DNA of 64,000 nucleotides from DATBLE01 sp963764565 (lineage in GTDB: Bacteria; Actinomycetota; Thermoleophilia; Gaiellales; Gaiellaceae). A model generated the notes under the pieces. That model was given only the letters and a program-made list of their open reading frames with translations. It was not told the origin of the DNA and did no database searches. A program made the position numbers and the translations under genes. The DNA lies in contig CAVXTD010000018.1 of the NCBI GenBank assembly GCA_963764565.1, forward strand, positions 16,613-80,612. The letters run 5' to 3'. This document shows positions 27,293-37,147 of the stretch, piece after piece (position 1 is the stretch's first letter; each line of letters opens with the position of its first letter).

Positions 27293-28395
27293 AGATCCGC
27301 GCGGCAGTCCTCGAGGAGTTCGGCCGGCCCTTGTCGGTTCAGCAGGTCGACCTGGCCGAGCCGAGGAGCGGTGAGGTACTCGTCAGGCTCTCGGCCTGCG
27401 GGGTCTGCCACACGGATCTGTACACGGCGTCCGGCGCGGATCCGAGCGGGTACACGCCGTGCGTTCTCGGCCACGAGGGAGCCGGCATCGTCGAAGCCGT
27501 CGGCGACGGAGTCGAGCTCGTCGAGGCGGGAGACCACGTGATCACACTCTTCGCGCCGGAATGCGGCACGTGCGTCCATTGCCTCAGTCCACGCACGAAC
27601 CGCTGCGTGGCGATCCGCGACCAGCAGAACGCCGGGTATCTCCCCGACGGCACGACCCGGCTCTCCCGCGGCGGCGAGCCGCTCCGGCACTTCATGGGCA
27701 CCTCCACCTTCGCCGAGTGCACGGTGATGCCGGAGATCGCGCTCGCGAAGGTCGACCCCGCGGCGCCGGCGGACGGCTGCGCGCTGTTCGCGTGCGGCCT
27801 CTCGACCGGGATCGGCGCCGCCCTCTACACGGCCGGGGTCGAGGCCGGCTCGACGTGTGTGGTCTTCGGTTGCGGGCTCGTCGGGCTGGGCGCGGTGATC
27901 GGCTGCCGCCTCGCGGGAGCCGGCCGGATCATCGCGATCGACGTCGCCGAGCCGCGGCTGGCCGAGGGGCTCCGCCACGGGGCGACCGAGACGCGCATTG
28001 CCGGGGAGGACACCGTCGAGTGGATCCGCTCCGAGACGGGCGGCTTCGGGGCGGACTTCACCTTCGAGGCGACCGGCAACGTCACGGTGATGCGCCAGGC
28101 GGCGGAGGCGGCCCGCGAAGGCTGGGGCCTGGCGACGATGTGCGGGGTCGCCGGGAAGGGCGAGGTGCTCGAGATCGTCCCGCGCTTCCTGATCACCGGG
28201 CGGCGCGTGACCGGTACGTCGTTCGGCGGCGTCAAGGGCCGCACGCAAGTGCCGGGCCTGGTCGACCTGTGGCTCGAAGGCCAGATCGACGTCGACGCGC
28301 TGATCAGCCACCGCATCGCCCTGGACGAGGTCAACGACGGCTTCGAATTGATGGAAGCACAGAACGGGATCAGAACCGTGATCTCGTTCTCGTAG
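27289..28395 (+). CDS. Class III zinc alcohol dehydrogenase (S-hydroxymethyl-thiol / formaldehyde type)
   Basis: This is an intact 368-residue medium-chain dehydrogenase. It has the catalytic zinc site CGVCHTD and GHEGAGIV, four structural-zinc cysteines (PECGTCVHCLSPRTNRC), the NAD motif FGCGLVGLGAV, and TGTSFGGVKGRTQVP, diagnostic for class III. These enzymes oxidise S-hydroxymethyl adducts of glutathione or mycothiol, thus formaldehyde, to the formyl level. Formate released that way could feed the nearby dehydrogenase (inference). The start overlaps the broken GNAT gene. Confidence 0.9.
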   Translation: MKIRAAVLEEFGRPLSVQQVDLAEPRSGEVLVRLSACGVCHTDLYTASGADPSGYTPCVLGHEGAGIVEAVGDGVELVEAGDHVITLFAPECGTCVHCLSPRTNRCVAIRDQQNAGYLPDGTTRLSRGGEPLRHFMGTSTFAECTVMPEIALAKVDPAAPADGCALFACGLSTGIGAALYTAGVEAGSTCVVFGCGLVGLGAVIGCRLAGAGRIIAIDVAEPRLAEGLRHGATETRIAGEDTVEWIRSETGGFGADFTFEATGNVTVMRQAAEAAREGWGLATMCGVAGKGEVLEIVPRFLITGRRVTGTSFGGVKGRTQVPGLVDLWLEGQIDVDALISHRIALDEVNDGFELMEAQNGIRTVISFS

Positions 28396-28415
28396 CGGGC
28401 CGCCCCGTCGGCCGG

Positions 28416-29564
28416 CTAGAGCGAGCGGTAGGCGAGCTGCTCGCGCGTGCCGCCGGCCCCTGAGCGGACGATCGCGTCGCAGACCTCGGCGGCGCGGTAG
28501 CCGTCCTCGAACGTCGCGCCGTGCGGGGCGACATCGGCGTCGTCGGCGATCGCGCGCAGCAGGTGGTGGATCTCGTTCACGAACGTGTCGCCCCAGCCGA
28601 TGATGTGGCCCGGCGGCCACCAGAACTCCCAGAACGGGTGGTCGGCCTCCGAGACGAGCACGGTCTTGAAGCCGCGGGCGCGGTCGCCGTCGGCGCGGAA
28701 CACCTGCAGCTCGTTCAGCCGCTCCATGTCGAACGCGAGCGAGCCCTTGGAGCCGTTGATCTCCCACTGGAATGCGTTGCGCCGCCCGAGCGCAAGGCGC
28801 GTGGATTCGATCGTCCCGATCGCACCGTTCTCGAACTCGACGGCGGCCTCGATCGCGTCGTCGACCTCGCGGCCGGGGAGGAACGTCTTGACGAGCGCCG
28901 ACACGGTGGCGATGTCGCCGACGAGGTAGCGCGAGAGGTCGACCACGTGCGCGCCGAGATCGCCGAGCGCGCCCGAACCGGCCTGGCCGATGTCGAAGCG
29001 CCAAGTGTCGAGCGTCGGGTCGTCGCCCCAGTCCTGGAGGTAGCGGCCGCGGAAGTGCCGGATCTCGCCGAGCTCGCCGGCGTCGATGATCTCCCGCGCG
29101 AGCCGCACCGCCGGGACGAAGCGGTAGTTGAAGGCACACATGTGCTTCACGCCGGTCGCGGCGACCTGCTGCCAGATCTCGAAGCTCTCGCCGGCGTCGC
29201 GGCCGAGCGGCTTCTCGCAGAGCACGTGCTTGCCGGCCTGCGCCGCGAGGATCGTCGGCTCGGCGTGCAGCGAGTTCGGGCCGCCGTTGTCGAAGAGGCC
29301 GATCGCCGGGTCGGCCACGATGTCCCGCCAGTCCGTCGTCGAGCGCTCGTAGCCGTAACGGGTCGCGGCGTTCCGGACAGCCTCCTCGTTGCGACCGGCG
29401 ATCGCGACCAGCCGCGGCCGCAGCGGCGGCGGCCAGGTCATGTAGGCGATCTTCTTGAGCGCGTTCGAGTGCGCCTTGCCCATGAATGCGTACCCGAGCA
29501 TGCCGACGCCGATCTCCGGGATCTCGCCCGCGGCGGCTGCTCCGGGTGTCGCGCCGATCCCCAC
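28416..29564 (-). CDS. Gfo/Idh/MocA-family sugar dehydrogenase
   Basis: This is about 382 residues from GTG 29564. The N-terminal Rossmann domain reads IGVGMLGYAFMGKAHSNAL. It then has HVLCEKPLGRDAGES with the EKP signature and FNYRFVPAVRLAREII, and the second domain carries DLGAHVVDLSRYL (catalytic-type Asp/His). It oxidises a polyol, inositol or sugar with NAD(P). The start overlaps the stop of the isomerase upstream (TAGTG), so the two form an operon typical of inositol or sugar catabolism. Confidence 0.88.
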   Translation of the reverse strand: MGIGATPGAAAAGEIPEIGVGMLGYAFMGKAHSNALKKIAYMTWPPPLRPRLVAIAGRNEEAVRNAATRYGYERSTTDWRDIVADPAIGLFDNGGPNSLHAEPTILAAQAGKHVLCEKPLGRDAGESFEIWQQVAATGVKHMCAFNYRFVPAVRLAREIIDAGELGEIRHFRGRYLQDWGDDPTLDTWRFDIGQAGSGALGDLGAHVVDLSRYLVGDIATVSALVKTFLPGREVDDAIEAAVEFENGAIGTIESTRLALGRRNAFQWEINGSKGSLAFDMERLNELQVFRADGDRARGFKTVLVSEADHPFWEFWWPPGHIIGWGDTFVNEIHHLLRAIADDADVAPHGATFEDGYRAAEVCDAIVRSGAGGTREQLAYRSL

Positions 29565-30562
29565 TACGACCGCTGCATCGCCGCGTCGAAGGCCACGTCG
29601 GAGGGGGTGAAGTCGGTGCGCCGCACGAATGCGAGCGCGTCCTGCGCGCCCCACTCGCGCTCCATCCCGGAGTCCTCCCACTCGATCGAGAGCGGCCCGA
29701 TGTAGCCGATCCGGTTCAGCGCGCGGAAGAAGTCCTCGAAGTCGACGTCGCCGTGGCCCGGCGAGACGAAGTCCCAGCCGCGGGCCTCCTCGCCGAAGTT
29801 GAGATGCGAGCCGAGGATCGAGCGGCGCCCGTCGAGCCGCTTGCGTGAGTCCTTGACGTGGACGTGGTAGATCCGGTCGGCGAACTCGAGCGCGAACTGC
29901 GCCGTGTCGAGCGACTGGTGGGCGAAATGGCTCGGGTCGAGGTTGATCCCGAAGCCGTCGCGGTTGCCGATCGCGTCCAGGGTCTTCCGCGTGGTGACGA
30001 AGTCGTAGGCGATCTCGGTCGGGTGCACCTCGAGCCCGAAGCGCACGCCCTCCGCGTCGAAGACGTCGACGATCGGCCCCCAGCGCTCGGCGAAGTCCTG
30101 GTAGCCGCGCTCGATCTCGGCGAAGTCGTTCGGCGGGAACGAGTAGAGCAGGTGCCAGACCGCGGAGCCGGTGAACCCGTTCACCTGCGTGACCCCGAGC
30201 TTGGCCGCCGCCCGCGCCGTGTCCTTCATCCGCTCGGCGGCGCGCTGCTTGACGCCCTCCGGCTCGCCGTCGCCCCAGACCTCCGGCGGGAGGATCGCCC
30301 GGTGCCGCGCGTCGATCGGGTCGCAGACGGCCTGGCCGACGAGGTGCGCGCCGAGCGCGAAGCAGTTCAGGTGGTTGCGCTCGAGCACCTCCTGCACCGA
30401 GCCGGCGTACGCAGGGTCGGCGAGCGCCTTGTCGACCTCGAAGTGGTCGCCCCAGCAGGCGAGCTCGAGCCCGTCGAAGCCCCAGCGGCCCGCCTTCTCG
30501 GCGAGCTCCTCGAGCGGGAGATCGGCCCACTGGCCGGTGAAGAGCGTCACGGGTCTCGCCAC
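29564..30562 (-). CDS. Sugar phosphate isomerase/epimerase (TIM barrel)
   Basis: This is about 332 residues of the xylose-isomerase-like TIM-barrel family. Metal-site segments are visible: GLEVHPTEIAYD (Glu), NLDPSHFAHQ (Asp/His), HVHVKDSRKRLDG and SIEWEDSG (Glu). It starts at GTG 30562 (ARPVTLFTGQWADLP). It isomerises or epimerises an unidentified sugar acid or inosose in company with the Gfo/Idh/MocA dehydrogenase. Divergent from another such dehydrogenase, with 22 bases between start codons. Confidence 0.87.
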   Translation of the reverse strand: MARPVTLFTGQWADLPLEELAEKAGRWGFDGLELACWGDHFEVDKALADPAYAGSVQEVLERNHLNCFALGAHLVGQAVCDPIDARHRAILPPEVWGDGEPEGVKQRAAERMKDTARAAAKLGVTQVNGFTGSAVWHLLYSFPPNDFAEIERGYQDFAERWGPIVDVFDAEGVRFGLEVHPTEIAYDFVTTRKTLDAIGNRDGFGINLDPSHFAHQSLDTAQFALEFADRIYHVHVKDSRKRLDGRRSILGSHLNFGEEARGWDFVSPGHGDVDFEDFFRALNRIGYIGPLSIEWEDSGMEREWGAQDALAFVRRTDFTPSDVAFDAAMQRS

Positions 30563-30584
30563 AGCCGCGATACTACGACCCGTC

Positions 30585-31551
30585 GTGACGACGTGGGGAA
30601 TCATCTCGACCGCCGACATCAACCGGAAGGTGATCCCGGGCGCGAAGGCATCGCCGAAGGTGGATCTCGTCGCGGTCGCCAGCCGAACGCAGGAGCGCGC
30701 CGACGAGTACGCGCGCGAGTGGGAGATCGAGCGGGCGTACGGCTCGTACGAGGCGCTGCTCGCCGACCCCGACATCGAGGCGGTCTACATCTCGCTGCCG
30801 AACACGATGCACTGCGAATGGTCGATCCGCTCGCTGGAGGCGGGCAAGCACGTCCTCTGCGAGAAGCCGCTGACACGCCATCCCGAGGAGGCGGAGGCGG
30901 CCTTCGACGCCGCCGACCGTGCGGGCCGGTTCCTGATGGAGGCGTTCATGTACCGGCACAACCCGCAGACGAAGCACCTGCGTTCGTTGATCGACGAGGG
31001 CGCGATCGGCGAGGTGCGGCTGATCCGCTCGGTGTTCTCGTACTCGCTGTACGACGCCGACAACATCCGGCTGCGAACCGACGTCGAGGGCGGCGCGCTG
31101 ATGGACGTCGGCTGTTACAACGTCAGCGGCTCGCGGCTCGTCGGCGGTGAGCCGGAGTCGGTCTACGGCTCGGCCTGGTACGGGCCCTCGGGGACGGACT
31201 GGGTGTTCACCGGATCGATGCGTTTTCCAGGCGACGTGCTCGCGACCTTCGACTGCGGCGACGGCGCTGCCCGAGCGCGACGAGCTCGAGGTGATCGGCA
31301 GTGAGGGCTCGCTCTTCCTCGACGACCCCTGGCACTGCAACGTGCCGGCGATCGAGGTGCGGCGCGACGGCGGCGTCGAGCAGGTCGAGGTCGAGCGCGC
31401 CGACTCGTACCGCCTCCAGCTGGAGAACCTGAGCGACGCGATCTCGGGCGCCGGCGAGCCGCTGCTCGGCCGCGCCGACGCGATGGGTCAGGCGCTCGCG
31501 CTCGAGGCGCTGCACGAGTCGGCCCAGACCGGCGCCCCCGTCACGCTCTAG
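30585..31551 (+). CDS. Gfo/Idh/MocA-family dehydrogenase (one frame break)
   Basis: This is about 322 residues from GTG 30585. The Rossmann start is TWGIISTADINRKVIPG; then come HVLCEKPLTRHPEEA, EAFMYRHNPQTKHL and GGALMDVGCYNVSGSRL. The glycine-rich first turn is the GIISTA variant seen in xylose/trans-dihydrodiol dehydrogenase-like members. One extra G near 31260 breaks the frame; removing it joins TFDCG to TALPERDELEVIGSEGS. Substrate unknown. A palindrome follows three bases after its stop. Confidence 0.87.
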
Positions 31552-31553
31552 CT

Positions 31554-31583
31554 CAGTGTCTGACACCTCGGTGTCAGACACTG
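31554..31583. repeat. CAGTGTCTGACAC palindrome between convergent genes
   Basis: CAGTGTCTGACACC (31554-31567) and GGTGTCAGACACTG (31570-31583) pair perfectly over 14 bases with a 2-base loop. It is two bases after the stop of the dehydrogenase and 16 before the stop of the convergent PIN gene, so it could terminate both. Confidence 0.85.
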
Positions 31584-31599
31584 CTGATCACGTATCGAT

Positions 31600-32031
31600 T
31601 CAGCCGAGCGGGTGACGCCAGCGCAGCCCGGGGAAACGGCTGTAGTCGCGGTCAGTCGTGATCCACTCACTGCCCGATTCGATCGCGAGCGCGGCGAAGT
31701 ACGCGTCGGGCACGAGCTTGCCACGAGCGCCGCTCTCGCCACAGAGACGCTCGAAGATCTCCCAGTGGCGGGCGCCCGGCGCGACCTGCACGGCATTTGG
31801 CTGGGTGCGAAGCAGGCGGGCGAACTCGAACGCTGTCTCGGCCGGTTGGGGCGGAGAGAACACAGCAGGGTGGGTGACGACCCGGAGGAAGCCACTCAGG
31901 ACGAGGTCTGAGACTCCGTATGCCTCGTCGGAGTCGATGACGCCGTGGACCCAATCGCGGTAAGCGCGGTGGTCTGTCGTCGCCGGCATGAATGCATAGA
32001 CGAGGACGTTGACGTCAGCGAGAAGCGTCGG
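31600..32031 (-). CDS. vapC: VapC-type PIN-domain toxin ribonuclease
   Basis: This is a PIN domain of about 140 residues. The catalytic acids lie in LLADVNVLVYAF (Asp), DLVLSGFLRV (the SxxxxxFxRV element), PDAYFAALAIES (Asp) and ITTDRDYSRFPGLRW (TxDxDF). The first Asp is upstream of the first ATG in frame (31989), so the true start is earlier, around 32031. No standard start codon lies there in frame, which suggests a base error at the vapB-vapC junction (overlap TGATG). It cleaves RNA when freed from VapB. Confidence 0.82.
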   Translation of the reverse strand, partial: PTLLADVNVLVYAFMPATTDHRAYRDWVHGVIDSDEAYGVSDLVLSGFLRVVTHPAVFSPPQPAETAFEFARLLRTQPNAVQVAPGARHWEIFERLCGESGARGKLVPDAYFAALAIESGSEWITTDRDYSRFPGLRWRHPLG

Positions 32032-32266
32032 CCTGCTCCATCAGATCGAGGAGCGCAGCGCTGTCGTCGAGATCGACGCCGGGCTGGAGAACGGCATCAG
32101 GACGGCCGACCGGAAGCTTTGTCCGCCGGGGACGGCTGTCGGGCCGTGGCGCGAGGGCCTGCCGGAGCGCGTCCTCGATCACAGCGGTCAGCGTCCGCCC
32201 GGTATCGGTGGCGTGACGCTTGGCCGCAGCGAAGAGATCATCGCTGAGCCGGATCGTCGTCCGCAT
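32015..32266 (-). CDS. vapB: VapB-type ribbon-helix-helix antitoxin
   Basis: This is 83 residues. The N-terminal ribbon-helix-helix is MRTTIRLSDDLFAAAKRHAT followed by GRTLTAVIEDALRQAL. The tail (DLDDSAALLDLMEQAD) would bind the toxin. It overlaps vapC and probably represses the pair by binding just upstream, where the AT-rich stretch TGATGCATCAAAACATATC lies. In a GC-rich genome that stretch stands out. Confidence 0.87.
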   Translation of the reverse strand: MRTTIRLSDDLFAAAKRHATDTGRTLTAVIEDALRQALAPRPDSRPRRTKLPVGRPDAVLQPGVDLDDSAALLDLMEQADASR

Positions 32267-32319
32267 GCATCAAAACATATCAGTCGTGCATCAATATGTC
32301 TGGTACGGACGTGGCTGTT

Positions 32320-32709
32320 TCAGCAGGTGAGACCGGCCGCCGTGATCGCGCCTCTCGCCAGCTCCTCGTCCACCTCGCCCGGCAGCCCGCTGACCCCGAC
32401 CGCGCCCACGCGCGTCTCGCCGTCGAACGCGGCGACGCCGCCGCGGAAGAACGTGAAGAACGGGTCGAAGCTCGCGCGCTCGACCGGGTCGTCCTTCACC
32501 TTCTCGATCAGCTCCGAGGTCGAGCGCGCGTCGCTGCGGGCCGCGGTGTAGGCCTTGCGCTGCGCGTTCAGGCGCGTGTCGGGCGCGGCGCCATCCATCG
32601 TCGCCGCGGCGACGATCTCGCCGTGGGTGTCCGCGACGAACACCGAGACAGGGCCGGGCGCATCCGCCACGACCGCTTGAACGATCGCCATCGCCTGCTC
32701 GAGCTTCAT
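32320..32709 (-). CDS. GlcG/HbpS-like heme-binding family protein
   Basis: This is 129 residues of the DUF336 family: MKLEQAMAIVQAVVAD, VFVADTHGEIVAAATMDGA, AQRKAYTAARSD, and the end VGAVGVSGLPGEVDEELARG. Members bind heme or small ligands, and many have no known role. It is complete and divergent from the UnbU-like gene, with a palindrome between them. Confidence 0.85.
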   Translation of the reverse strand: MKLEQAMAIVQAVVADAPGPVSVFVADTHGEIVAAATMDGAAPDTRLNAQRKAYTAARSDARSTSELIEKVKDDPVERASFDPFFTFFRGGVAAFDGETRVGAVGVSGLPGEVDEELARGAITAAGLTC

Positions 32710-32723
32710 TCCACGATTCTGAG

Positions 32724-32758
32724 CTGTCTGACACTCCGGGCGGAGGTGTCAGACACTG
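32724..32758. repeat. CAGTGTCTGACAC-type palindrome between divergent genes
   Basis: TGTCTGACAC (32725-32734) pairs with GTGTCAGACA (32746-32755), extended by CTCC/GGAG on the loop side. It stands between the divergent GlcG-like and UnbU-like genes, so this copy cannot be a 3'-end terminator. It argues for a dispersed repeat or an operator. Confidence 0.75.
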
Positions 32759-32796
32759 CGGTGCGAGCCGCACGACCGAAGTACCATTGGGCGCCT

Positions 32797-33913
32797 ATGA
32801 GCGCCCCCGCGCTAGCTGCGCCCGGCGGGCGGTCTCTGACCATCCGCGGCACCGCCTACCCGGTTCTGCTGCCGACGTTGCGGGATCCCCGGCTGCACCT
32901 GGCCGCGGTGATCGTCTCGCTGCAGATCCTCGGCCAGGCCGCGTTCGAGTTCCGGCTCTCGATCGCCCAGATCCTGATCTCGCTCTCGACCTGCGCAGTG
33001 CTCGAGGTCGGCATCGCCTTCCGGCGCCGCCGCGTGCTGATGTGGCCGGCGAGCGCGCTGCTGACGGGTAACGGCGTCGCGTTCATCCTCCGGGTCCCCG
33101 GCACCCAGCACGGCGACTGGTGGAGCCTGCGCGGCTGGTGGATCTTCGCCGCCACGGCCGCCGTCTCACTGCTCTCGAAGCACCTGATCAAGCTCCGTGG
33201 CGGACACATCTTCAACCCGTCGAACATCGGCCTCGTCGTCTGCTTCCTGATCCTCGGCTCCGGCCGGGCCGAGCCGCTCGACTTCTGGTGGGGGCCGATG
33301 ACTGCGTGGATGGCGCTCGCGCTGATCATCATCGTCGCCGGCGGGCTCGCGATCCTCTCCCGCCTCCACCTCCTCGTGATCGCGGTCGGCTTCTGGCTCG
33401 CGTTCGCCGCGGGGATCGGCCTGCTCGCCGCGACCGGGCACGCGATGACCGCGCGCTGGCATCTCGGCCCGATCACCGGCGCGTACTTCTGGTGGGTGCT
33501 CGTCACCTCGCCCGAGATCCTCGTCTTCCTCTTCTTCATGATCACCGACCCGAAGACGATCCCCGCCAGTACACGCGGGCGCGCTCTCTACGCCGTCTCG
33601 GTCGGCCTCCTGGCCGCCCTGCTGATCGCCCCCGCAAGGACCGAGTTCTGGAGCAAGGTCGCCGTCCTCGGCGCGCTCGCGATCGTCACCGCAGCACGGC
33701 CGCTGCTCGAGCACCTGTCGCTCCCGCGGCTCAGCCGGACGAAGCTCGTCGCCGCCGGCGCGGCCACGCTGATGGTCTACACCGGGGCGATCGCAGCGGC
33801 GGGAATCCGCGCCCGGCCGGACACGACGCGCCGCCCCGCTCGCCCAGACCGGCCGTCTGCCGAACATCGCGATTCTTCCGTCGAAGGGAGTCCAGACCGT
33901 GCTCGACCGATAG
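32797..33913 (+). CDS. RnfD/NqrB-related membrane protein, UnbU-like
   Basis: This is about 330-370 residues with eight to ten helices from ATG 32797. DPRLHLAAVIVSLQILGQ, VLEVGIAFRRRRVLMWPASA, NGVAFILRVPGTQHGDWWS, GGHIFNPSNIGLVVCFL and EILVFLFFMITDPKTIPAS are the pattern of UnbU, a relative of the RnfD/NqrB electron-transport subunits. The segment SNIGL lacks the threonine that carries covalent flavin in NqrB/RnfD. The frame breaks near 33828, leading to LPNIAILPSKGVQTVLDR and TAG 33911-33913. The next protein carries on in similar sequence, so the two may be one fused gene. Known UnbU/UnbV genes occur in enediyne clusters, but no enediyne synthase is here. Confidence 0.75.
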
Positions 33914-35910
33914 ACGGCCCGCCGGATCGCCGGCGACCTCGTCGCCTCACCTGCGCCTCCAGACCAGGGCGCTGTCGGAGCGCCGACCGGCGGCGCTGGC
34001 CCTGGCGGCGATCGGCGACGAGTTGACCGCGCTGAGCCGACAGATCCGCTCGACGGCAGGCGGCACGATCACCGTCCCCGCATATCGCCTCGACTCGATG
34101 CGCGTCTGGCTCGAGGCCGGCCACGGCCAGGGCGCGGCAATCGCGGTCGCCGCCCTCCGGGGGACTCGGCAGCTGACCGCCTACAAGGACGTGCCGCCGA
34201 GCGTCGTCCGGCGCGACCCGGCGGTGAGCTTCCGCGAGACGCTCGAGCTCCAGCAAGACCGGGGCCGCTGGCTCGTTGCGCACGTCCGCAGCGGCCGGCC
34301 TGTTGCACTGGCGGCCGCGCCCAAGGCCAGCGCCGCGACGCAACGTGCGGCGGCGGCAGGCTTCGCCGGCGTTCGCCTGACGGACGTCGCGAAGCAGGTC
34401 GGCCTCGACTTCCGGCAGGGCGCCTTCCGCTTCGGCGTCTCGCCCGACACGCCGGCGATGATGGGCGGCGGGCTCTGCTGGCTCGACTACAACAACGACG
34501 GCTGGCTCGACCTGTTCGTCGTGAACAACTACGCCGAGTCCGACATCGGCGCATGGGAGAAGCACGGTGGCCTGCCGCGCAGCGCTCTCTTCCGCAACGA
34601 CCACGGAAGGTTCGTGAACGTCACCGCCGCGTCGGGGGCCGGCCTCCCGGTGCGCGGACAGGGCTGCGTCGCCGCCGACCTGAACGGCGACGGCTTCACC
34701 GACCTCTACGTCTCGACCGCCTCGGACGACAAGCTGCTCTGGAACAACGGGGACGGCACCTTCACGGAGGGCGCCCGCTCCTCGGGCGTCGTCTCGTTCG
34801 GCTGGCACTCCGGCGCGGCGGTCGGCGACGTGAACGGCGACGGGCGGCCCGACCTGTTCGTCGCCGGCTACACCGAGGTGAACGGGCCGATCCCCGGCTC
34901 GTCCGCGGGCTACCCGACGAACCACCTCGGCGTGCGCGACCTCCTGTTCGTGAACGCAGGGCAACGGTCCCGACGGCCGTGCGCACTTCCGGGAGGTCGG
35001 CGCGCAGGCGGGACTCGACCGGCCGCCGTACGACCACTCGCTCGGCGCCGTGTTCACCGACCTGAACGGCGACGGGCGCCTCGACCTCTACGTCGCCAAC
35101 GACGAGGACCCCAACCGCTACTACGTCAACCTGCTGGCACCGAACCTGGGCTTCCGCTTCGTCGACCGCGCGCGCACCGAAGGGCTGGCGGACCGGAACG
35201 CCGGCATGGGCATCGCCGAGGGCGACTACTCGCGCGACGGCCGGCCGGACCTGTTCGTCTCCAACTCACGAGGACAGACGCATGCCGTCTTCCGCAGCCG
35301 CGGCGCGACGTTTGCCGACGGTCGCTCGGTGTTCGCCACGGCGTTCGGGACGAACTTCACCGGCTGGGGCGACTCGTGGGTCGACCTGAACAACGACGGG
35401 CAGCCTCGACCTCGTGCTCGCGAACGGCGCGATCCCGGTCACCAACCTGGCCAAGGACGCTGGGCCGGTACAGGTGCTGGAGAACCTTCCGGGCGACGTT
35501 CGCCGACGCGACCGCTCTCGTCGGCGTGGACAAGCTCCCACGGTTCAACGGCCGAGGGGTCGCCGCCGCCGACTTCGACAACGACGGCCACATGGACGTG
35601 GCGATCAACTCCGTCGGCGGCAGGCTCGTCCTGCTCCGCGGCACCGGCGGCTCGGGCCACTGGCTCGAGGTGAAGCTGCCACGGTTCGCGCCGGGCGCGG
35701 TCGTCACCGCCGTCCTCCCCGACGGGCGCAGGCTCGTCCAGGAGGTGCACGCCGGGTCGAGCTACCTGTCCTCGGAGGATCCCGCGCGTCCACTTCGGGC
35801 TCGGCAGCGCGACGAAGGTGACGCGAGTTGACCGTGCGCTACCCGGGCGGCGCGGACGAGTCCGGACTGGCGCAACGTCCGCCGCCGACCGGATCGTGAC
35901 CGCGCCCTAG
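33914..35910 (+). CDS. FG-GAP repeat / ASPIC-UnbV (CRTAC1-like) protein, frameshifted
   Basis: This is about 660 residues. An N-terminal helical part (LRLQTRALSERRPAALALAA) leads to a beta-propeller of FG-GAP/VCBS repeats. Each repeat has calcium-site loops such as DYNNDGWLDLF, DLNGDGFTDLY, DVNGDGRPDLF, DLNGDGRLDLY and DFDNDGHMDVA. It closes with the ASPIC/UnbV segment (GHWLEVKLP, AVVTAVLPDGRRLVQEV, SSEDPRVHFGLGSAT). Frame breaks near 33945, 34965, 35400, 35490 and 35785. The start is unclear and could be shared with the UnbU-like gene. The stop TAG 35908-35910 overlaps the stop of the convergent permease. Likely extracellular, binding calcium and sugars or proteins. Confidence 0.75.
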
Positions 35911-37147
35911 CGGCCTGACCTGATCTGGAGCCGCCGCACGACCGTGTCGAACGTGACCGCGAGGAGCAGGATCGACGCCGGTGACCATGAAGATCGATCG
36001 CGGTCGCGTAGCCGAGGATGTACATGCCGTTCGTGATCGTCGAGATCAGCGCCGCGCCGATCAGCGCGTTGCGGACCTCGCCGCGGCCGCCGAACAGGCT
36101 GGTGCCGCCGATCACCGCCGCCGCGATCGCGTCGATCAGCAGCGTGCCGCCGCCGGCGTTCAGGTCGACGCTGTTCAGGCGCGGCGGCAAGCACGATGCC
36201 GCCGAGCCCCGACATGACCCCGGAGATCATGAAGACGAGGATCCGGATCCGCGGCGACGTTGATGCCGGCCCGGCGCGCCGCCTCGGCGTTGCCGCCGAC
36301 CGCGTAGACGTGCCGGCCGAAGTCGTCCGCTTGGCGACGAACGTCCAGGACGAGCAGCTCGCCGACGACGAGCAGCAGCGCGAACGGCACGCCGCGGTCC
36401 TTGTTGCAGGATCAGACGGTGAGGAGCGCGATCGCCGGGACGACGACGAGCCTTCAGCGACGAGCAGGGCCGGGTCGCGGATCGCGATGCCGTGCCGCCG
36501 GCCGGAGAGCGCGGCGCCGAGCGTCCCGCCGACGTACGCGGCGCTGACGACGACCGCCGATGATCCAGCCGGCCCGTGTCGCTGAAGAAGTAGTTCGAGA
36601 TGTTGTTGATCGTGTTGTCCTGGATCACGACCACGCCCTGGGTGAGCTCGAGCTGGATCACGCCCTGCCAGATCTCGAAGCCGGCGAGCGTGACGACGAA
36701 CGACGGCACGCCGATCAGCGCGACGATCGAGCCCTGGAAGGCGCCGATCAGCGTCGTGCGCGAGGATCGCGATCAGGATGCAGAGCGAGCCCGGGCAGGT
36801 GGGCGCCGGTCGGGAGCTGGGTGCTGGAGCAGCGCGACGACCACGCCCGCGACGCCGCTGACGAAGCCGACCGAGAGGTCGATCTCGCCGATCAGCAGGA
36901 CGAAGACGACGCCGTAGGCGAGCAGGCACGTGCCCGCCATCTGCGTGATGATGTTCGTGAAGTTGCCGGGCGTGGCGAAGTTCTGCGCCGTGCAGCCAGA
37001 AGACGAGCGACGACGATCGCCGAGCGCGATGATGACGGGCGCAGCTGCCGAGGTTGCCGGTGCGGATGTTGTCGCGCGAGCGCGCTCGGCGTAGCTCTGC
37101 GAGCTCGGGGCGCCTCGACGTCGGGAGCCGGCGGTGGCTGCCGTCAT
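35907..37147 (-). CDS. xylH: Xylose-type ABC transporter permease (heavily frameshifted)
   Basis: This is a BPD_transp_2 family sugar permease of about 400 residues. Recoverable parts are FATPGNFTNIITQMAGTCLL, VFVLLIGEIDLSVGFVSGVAGV, PSFVVTLAGFEIWQGVIQ, VYAVGGNAEAARRAGINV, GGGTLLIDAIAAAVIGGTSLFGGRG and ISTITNGMYILGYA. These are the signatures of XylH/RbsC permeases. There are at least eight frame breaks, the densest in the window. ATG 37147 overlaps the ATPase stop; the stop is CTA 35907-35909. Confidence 0.82.

Noticed and set aside
32797..33913. A genuine RnfABCDGE complex
   Set aside because: Only an RnfD/NqrB-like protein is present, without RnfA, B, C, G or E and without the flavin-binding threonine; it fits UnbU better.
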